DNA of 15,238 nt, taken from positions 1 to 15,238 of the forward strand of contig DJYL01000033.1 of assembly GCA_002448495.1 (NCBI GenBank). The letters run 5' to 3'. Below, one piece after another: positions 12,169-15,238 of the stretch. The position numbers and the translations under genes are program-made. This DNA comes from Pseudoselenomonas ruminantium (GTDB lineage: Bacteria; Bacillota; Negativicutes; Selenomonadales; Selenomonadaceae). Positions within the stretch are counted from its first letter, which is position 1. Each line of letters opens with the position of its first letter. Below the pieces are notes generated by a model. The model was not told the origin of the DNA and did no database searches. It worked only from the letters and a program-made list of their open reading frames with translations.

Positions 12169-13859
12169 TATTTGCTACCTCCCAGCACCATCTGGTCAAG
12201 ACGTTTGCCGCCCGGAACCATGGGCAGGACATCTTCTTCCTCGGGAATCAGGACATCAATTAAGGCAGGGCCCTTTTCCGCCATGATTTTCGGCAGTACC
12301 GTTTCCAGTTCCTCTTTTTTCGTCAGGCGATAGCCTTTAAGCCCCATAGCCTCTGCCAGTTTGACAAAATCCGTCTTGCCCTTGAGTTCCGACTGAGAGT
12401 AATGATGATTGTAGAACAGGCGCTGCCACTGGCCAACCATGCCCAGAATGCAGTTGTGGACAATGACCACCTTTACATCGATATTGTTATCCGCAATGGT
12501 AGCAAACTCCTGACAGTTCATCATAATGCTGCCGTCACCCGTAAAGAGCACCACGCGGCTGTCCGGTGCGCCAATCTTGGCGCCCATAGCCGCCGGCAGA
12601 CCATAGCCCATAGTGCCCTGACCACCGGAGGTCAGGAAATGGCGCGGCTTAAATACATCAAAGAACTGCGCCGCCCACATCTGATGCTGACCCACGTCCG
12701 TAACCGCAATGGTATCCTTGTCAGCAAGTTCACTGATTTTCCGAATGAGTGCCCCCGGTTTAATCGCATCGCCCTGCTCCACGAAGCTGAAGGGGTGCTC
12801 TTTGTGCATCTTCAGGACTTCATTCTTCCAGCCCTTGAACTTCTCCGCAAATTTCTCCTTCGTGGCCGTGAGTTTCTTGTTAAAACGAGGCAATGTCCAG
12901 CGCAAATCCCCAAGCACCTGCAAATCAGCCGCCACATTCTTGTTGATTTCCGCCCTGTCCAGCTCAAAATGCACGATTTTGGCCTTGGGCGCAAAACCGT
13001 CCACCCGTCCGGTCACGCGGTCACTAAAGCGCATACCGATACACAGCAGGAGGTCGCACTTTTGAATGGCCATATTGGCGGCATAACTGCCGTGCATACC
13101 CGCAAAGCCCAAAAAGCCTTCCGTATCGGCAGGCACAGCGCCCAAGCCCAACAGCGTTGACGTGACGGGCACGCCCAGTTTCTTAGCCAGCTTTTGCACT
13201 TCTGCCGCCGTATCCGAACTGATGATGCCGCCGCCGGCAAAAATCAGCGGGCGTTCCGCTTTGCGTACAGCTTCCACCGCTGCGGCAATCTCCTCCTCAT
13301 TGCCGTCATAAACGCCGGAATAGCCCCGCAAATTTACTTTTTCCGGATACTTATAATCAATCTTGGCATCAAAAACATCCTTGGCCACATCGATGACCAC
13401 CGGCCCTTTGCGTCCCGTACGGGCAATAAAGAACGCCTCTTTCAAAACGCGGGGCAGTTCCTTGACATCCTTGACCAGATAATTGTGCTTGGTAATCGGT
13501 GTCGTAATGCCGAAAATATCGGCCTCCTGAAAGGAATCCTTGCCAATGTAGGGATTGGCAACCTGTCCGGTAATGCAGACGAGCGGCACAGAATCCGTGC
13601 AGGCCGTGGCAATCCCCGTAATGAGGTTCGTTGCCCCCGGCCCGGAAGTGGCAAAAACCACCCCGACCTTTCCCGTAGCCCGTGCATAGCCGTCCGCCGC
13701 ATGAATAGCCCCCTGCTCATGCCGGGTCAGAATATGCGGAAACTTCAGCTTATACACCGCATCATACAGCGTCAGCACCGCTCCCCCCGGATAGCCAAAC
13801 ACCACATCCACGCCTTCCTTTTTCAGGCTCTCTAGTACCGCCTGAGCTCCATTCATCAT
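12168..13859 (-). CDS. ilvB: Acetolactate synthase large (catalytic) subunit
   Basis: The catalytic subunit (563 residues) of acetohydroxyacid synthase. It condenses pyruvate with pyruvate or 2-oxobutyrate, using thiamine diphosphate, in the first common step to valine, leucine and isoleucine. Evidence: FGYPGGAVLTLYDA (21-34), the catalytic glutamate E48 in RHEQGAIHAADGYAR, TSGPGATN (71-78) and GKDSFQEAD. The thiamine diphosphate motif begins GDGSIMMN (441-448) and runs to HNCILGMVGQWQ (468-479). I chose the ATG at 13859 because GGGGAGGG lies 9 nt upstream. A TTG one codon earlier (13862) is less likely, and a second ATG follows one codon later. It is the first gene of the unit ilvB-ilvN-mobA/mobB-exonuclease. 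The leader of about 60 nt is too short for a T-box. Confidence 0.97.
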   Translation of the reverse strand: MMNGAQAVLESLKKEGVDVVFGYPGGAVLTLYDAVYKLKFPHILTRHEQGAIHAADGYARATGKVGVVFATSGPGATNLITGIATACTDSVPLVCITGQVANPYIGKDSFQEADIFGITTPITKHNYLVKDVKELPRVLKEAFFIARTGRKGPVVIDVAKDVFDAKIDYKYPEKVNLRGYSGVYDGNEEEIAAAVEAVRKAERPLIFAGGGIISSDTAAEVQKLAKKLGVPVTSTLLGLGAVPADTEGFLGFAGMHGSYAANMAIQKCDLLLCIGMRFSDRVTGRVDGFAPKAKIVHFELDRAEINKNVAADLQVLGDLRWTLPRFNKKLTATKEKFAEKFKGWKNEVLKMHKEHPFSFVEQGDAIKPGALIRKISELADKDTIAVTDVGQHQMWAAQFFDVFKPRHFLTSGGQGTMGYGLPAAMGAKIGAPDSRVVLFTGDGSIMMNCQEFATIADNNIDVKVVIVHNCILGMVGQWQRLFYNHHYSQSELKGKTDFVKLAEAMGLKGYRLTKKEELETVLPKIMAEKGPALIDVLIPEEEDVLPMVPGGKRLDQMVLGGSK

Positions 13860-13926
13860 CAAAGCAAGCCCTCCCCTTGTATTATACTGGGTAATTGTTT
13901 ACATTTTATGACAATTCACAGATAAT

Positions 13927-13956
13927 ATTATACACCATATGTATACAAAGTTACAA
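13927..13956 (-). promoter_or_regulatory. Sigma-A promoter of the ilvBN operon
   Basis: On the minus strand TTGTAA (-35, 13951-13956) is followed by an 18-bp spacer and TATAAT (-10, 13927-13932). Transcription would start near 13920. The spacer contains TTTGTATACAT, with a GTATAC palindrome. The -35 is inside a 14-mer that recurs upstream of pheA. Downstream, AATTGT and ACAATT (within 13893-13916) form an inverted repeat spaced by 12 nt, a possible operator in the leader. Confidence 0.65.
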
Positions 13957-13979
13957 TAAGGAGAAATCAAACGTATATA

Positions 13980-15182
13980 TCACTCCTCACCCAACAGCCA
14001 ATCCATTATATTGACATTGCGAATCCCCTCAAAATCACGGATATGCGTCCTGTCCATAGTCAGCAAAATCTTTTCATAAGCATCTGGAATAACCCTCAAC
14101 GGTTTCAGTTCCCGCTCTCTTGTCCCATCATCCAAAACCGAAGCAGATACTTGATAGTAAACCTTGCGCTCAGCTTTGCTGGCCACAAAATCCACTTCTA
14201 ATGTTCCCACCTTGCCAATTGCCACATGATACCCCCGGCGCAAAAGTTCCAGATAGACAATGTTCTCCAGCACATGTCCATAATCGCCCTGCTTAAAATC
14301 CAGCAAAGCATTGCGCAGACCATTATCAACGATGTAGTATTTTTCCTGGGTCTTCAGGTGCATTTTCCCTTTTATATCGTAGCGCTGTGCCCGATAGAAA
14401 ATATAGGCCTTCGTCAGCATCTGCAAATAATTATCCACCGTAGCTGCCGCTGCTTTTCTTCCCTGACTGGTCAAATATCCTGCCACTTTGCTGCTGGACA
14501 CAGGATTTCCCACATTATCTGCCAGAAAACGAACAATATTCTCCAGCAATGCCGGGTCGCGGACAGCGTTCCGCTGTATAACATCTTTCATCAAGACGGT
14601 GTTATAGATACCGGCCAAAAACATTTCCATGGTATCATTTTCCTGCGGCAGGCTCGGAATCAGCGGTAAGCCGCCATACTTCATATAGTTTTCAAAAGCC
14701 TCGCTCTTATTCTCCCGTACTTCCTGCGGCAGAAACAACAAATATTCCCGGAACGACAACGGAAACACTTGTATTTCCACATAACGCCCGGCCAGCAGAG
14801 TGGAAAGGTCAGAAGACAACATGTTCGCATTGGAGCCGGTAATGTAAATATCCACACCGCCTTCCATAAACAGCGAATTTATTGCCCGTTCCCATGAATC
14901 CACCTGCTGAATCTCGTCCAGCAGCAGATACATGGAGCCAGTCAGCAACCGTTCCTTGATATATGCATACAACTGCCGATAGTCCCTAATCGTATCAAAT
15001 TCCATAGCTTCAAAGTTGATGCGTATAATCTGCTCATCTTTGATGCCTTGTTCCTTCAAATCCTCAGCCAGCAGATTCAGCAAGGTAGATTTCCCTGCCC
15101 GCCGCATACCGGTAATTACTTTGATTAGCGGCTTATCTTGGAACTTTTTTATTTTTTTTAGATATAGTTCTCTTTTTATCAT
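13980..15182 (-). CDS. AAA ATPase with C-terminal DUF4143 domain
   Basis: A 400-residue member of the AAA_14/DUF4143 family, widespread in bacteria and archaea and of unknown function. Walker A is GMRRAGKS (25-32), Walker B LLLDEIQ (86-92), and a sensor-like ITGSNANML is at 114-122. A winged-helix segment (~213-262, VSSSKVAGYL) follows. The DUF4143 part (~280-385) has the order of a PD-(D/E)XK-like fold: E306 in LENIVYLEL, D331 in EVDFVAS and QVS at 344-346, where an active nuclease would often have E-x-K. So catalytic nuclease activity is doubtful. The length is normal. It has its own promoter at 15201-15229 and an AGGTG site. No antitoxin-like, CRISPR or transposase gene lies beside it. No terminator is seen between it and the ilvB promoter. 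Confidence 0.9.
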   Translation of the reverse strand: MIKRELYLKKIKKFQDKPLIKVITGMRRAGKSTLLNLLAEDLKEQGIKDEQIIRINFEAMEFDTIRDYRQLYAYIKERLLTGSMYLLLDEIQQVDSWERAINSLFMEGGVDIYITGSNANMLSSDLSTLLAGRYVEIQVFPLSFREYLLFLPQEVRENKSEAFENYMKYGGLPLIPSLPQENDTMEMFLAGIYNTVLMKDVIQRNAVRDPALLENIVRFLADNVGNPVSSSKVAGYLTSQGRKAAAATVDNYLQMLTKAYIFYRAQRYDIKGKMHLKTQEKYYIVDNGLRNALLDFKQGDYGHVLENIVYLELLRRGYHVAIGKVGTLEVDFVASKAERKVYYQVSASVLDDGTRERELKPLRVIPDAYEKILLTMDRTHIRDFEGIRNVNIMDWLLGEE

Positions 15183-15200
15183 AAATTATCACCTAATTTT

Positions 15201-15229
15201 ATTATAAAATAAAAAAGTACGCCGTGCAA
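15201..15229 (-). promoter_or_regulatory. Sigma-A promoter of the AAA/DUF4143 gene
   Basis: On the minus strand TTGCAC (-35, 15224-15229) is followed by a 17-bp T-rich spacer and a perfect TATAAT (-10, 15201-15206). The transcript would start near 15194, with a very short leader holding the TTAGGTGAT ribosome binding site. The gene is therefore probably transcribed on its own. Confidence 0.7.
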
Positions 15230-15238
15230 TAAGTTTTA

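Noticed and set aside
12402..13835. Two long plus-strand open frames (252 and 213 codons)
   Set aside because: Both are antisense shadows of ilvB with unnatural His- and Arg-rich composition.
13881..13914. Second ilvB promoter (TATAAT at 13881-13886 with TTGTCA at 13909-13914)
   Set aside because: The spacer would be 22 bp, too long; the promoter at 13927-13956 fits much better.

Overview
The window looks like a chromosomal segment of a Selenomonas-type member of the Negativicutes (Selenomonas, Mitsuokella or a relative). This rests on family-level protein resemblance, moderate GC content and strong AGGAGG-like ribosome binding sites. I ran no database search, so the genus is an inference. 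All genes lie on the minus strand except one small plus-strand gene at 5038. There is no rRNA, tRNA, CRISPR array, phage or insertion sequence that I can recognise.

Transport (1-4922). A TAXI-type TRAP transporter operon reads right to left: a solute-binding lipoprotein, a DUF1850 protein and a fused TRAP permease cut off by the window start. It has a clear sigma-A promoter preceded by a direct repeat. Upstream lies brnQ, a branched-chain amino acid carrier. It has its own terminator, its own promoter, and a short leader with an intrinsic terminator ahead of the start codon.

Signalling (4978-7358). A small unrecognised plus-strand protein converges on a c-di-GMP protein made of an NTF2-like domain, a degenerate GGDEF domain and an intact-looking EAL domain. 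A shared hairpin between the two genes includes the last codons of the c-di-GMP gene.

Amino acid biosynthesis (7512-13956). One unit is pheA-aroF (phenylalanine branch and the first shikimate step). The other is ilvB-ilvN-mobA/mobB-exonuclease, in which branched-chain synthesis is followed by a fused molybdenum cofactor protein and a DEDDh exonuclease. The two units are separated by a 183-bp nested inverted repeat with a terminator-like core. With brnQ, the window therefore holds both synthesis and uptake of branched-chain amino acids.

Right end (13980-15229). A stand-alone AAA ATPase with a DUF4143 domain has its own promoter.

I found no clear new multi-gene system. The least explained elements are the nested inverted repeat, the brnQ leader, the mobA/mobB fusion inside an ilv operon, and the plus-strand protein.
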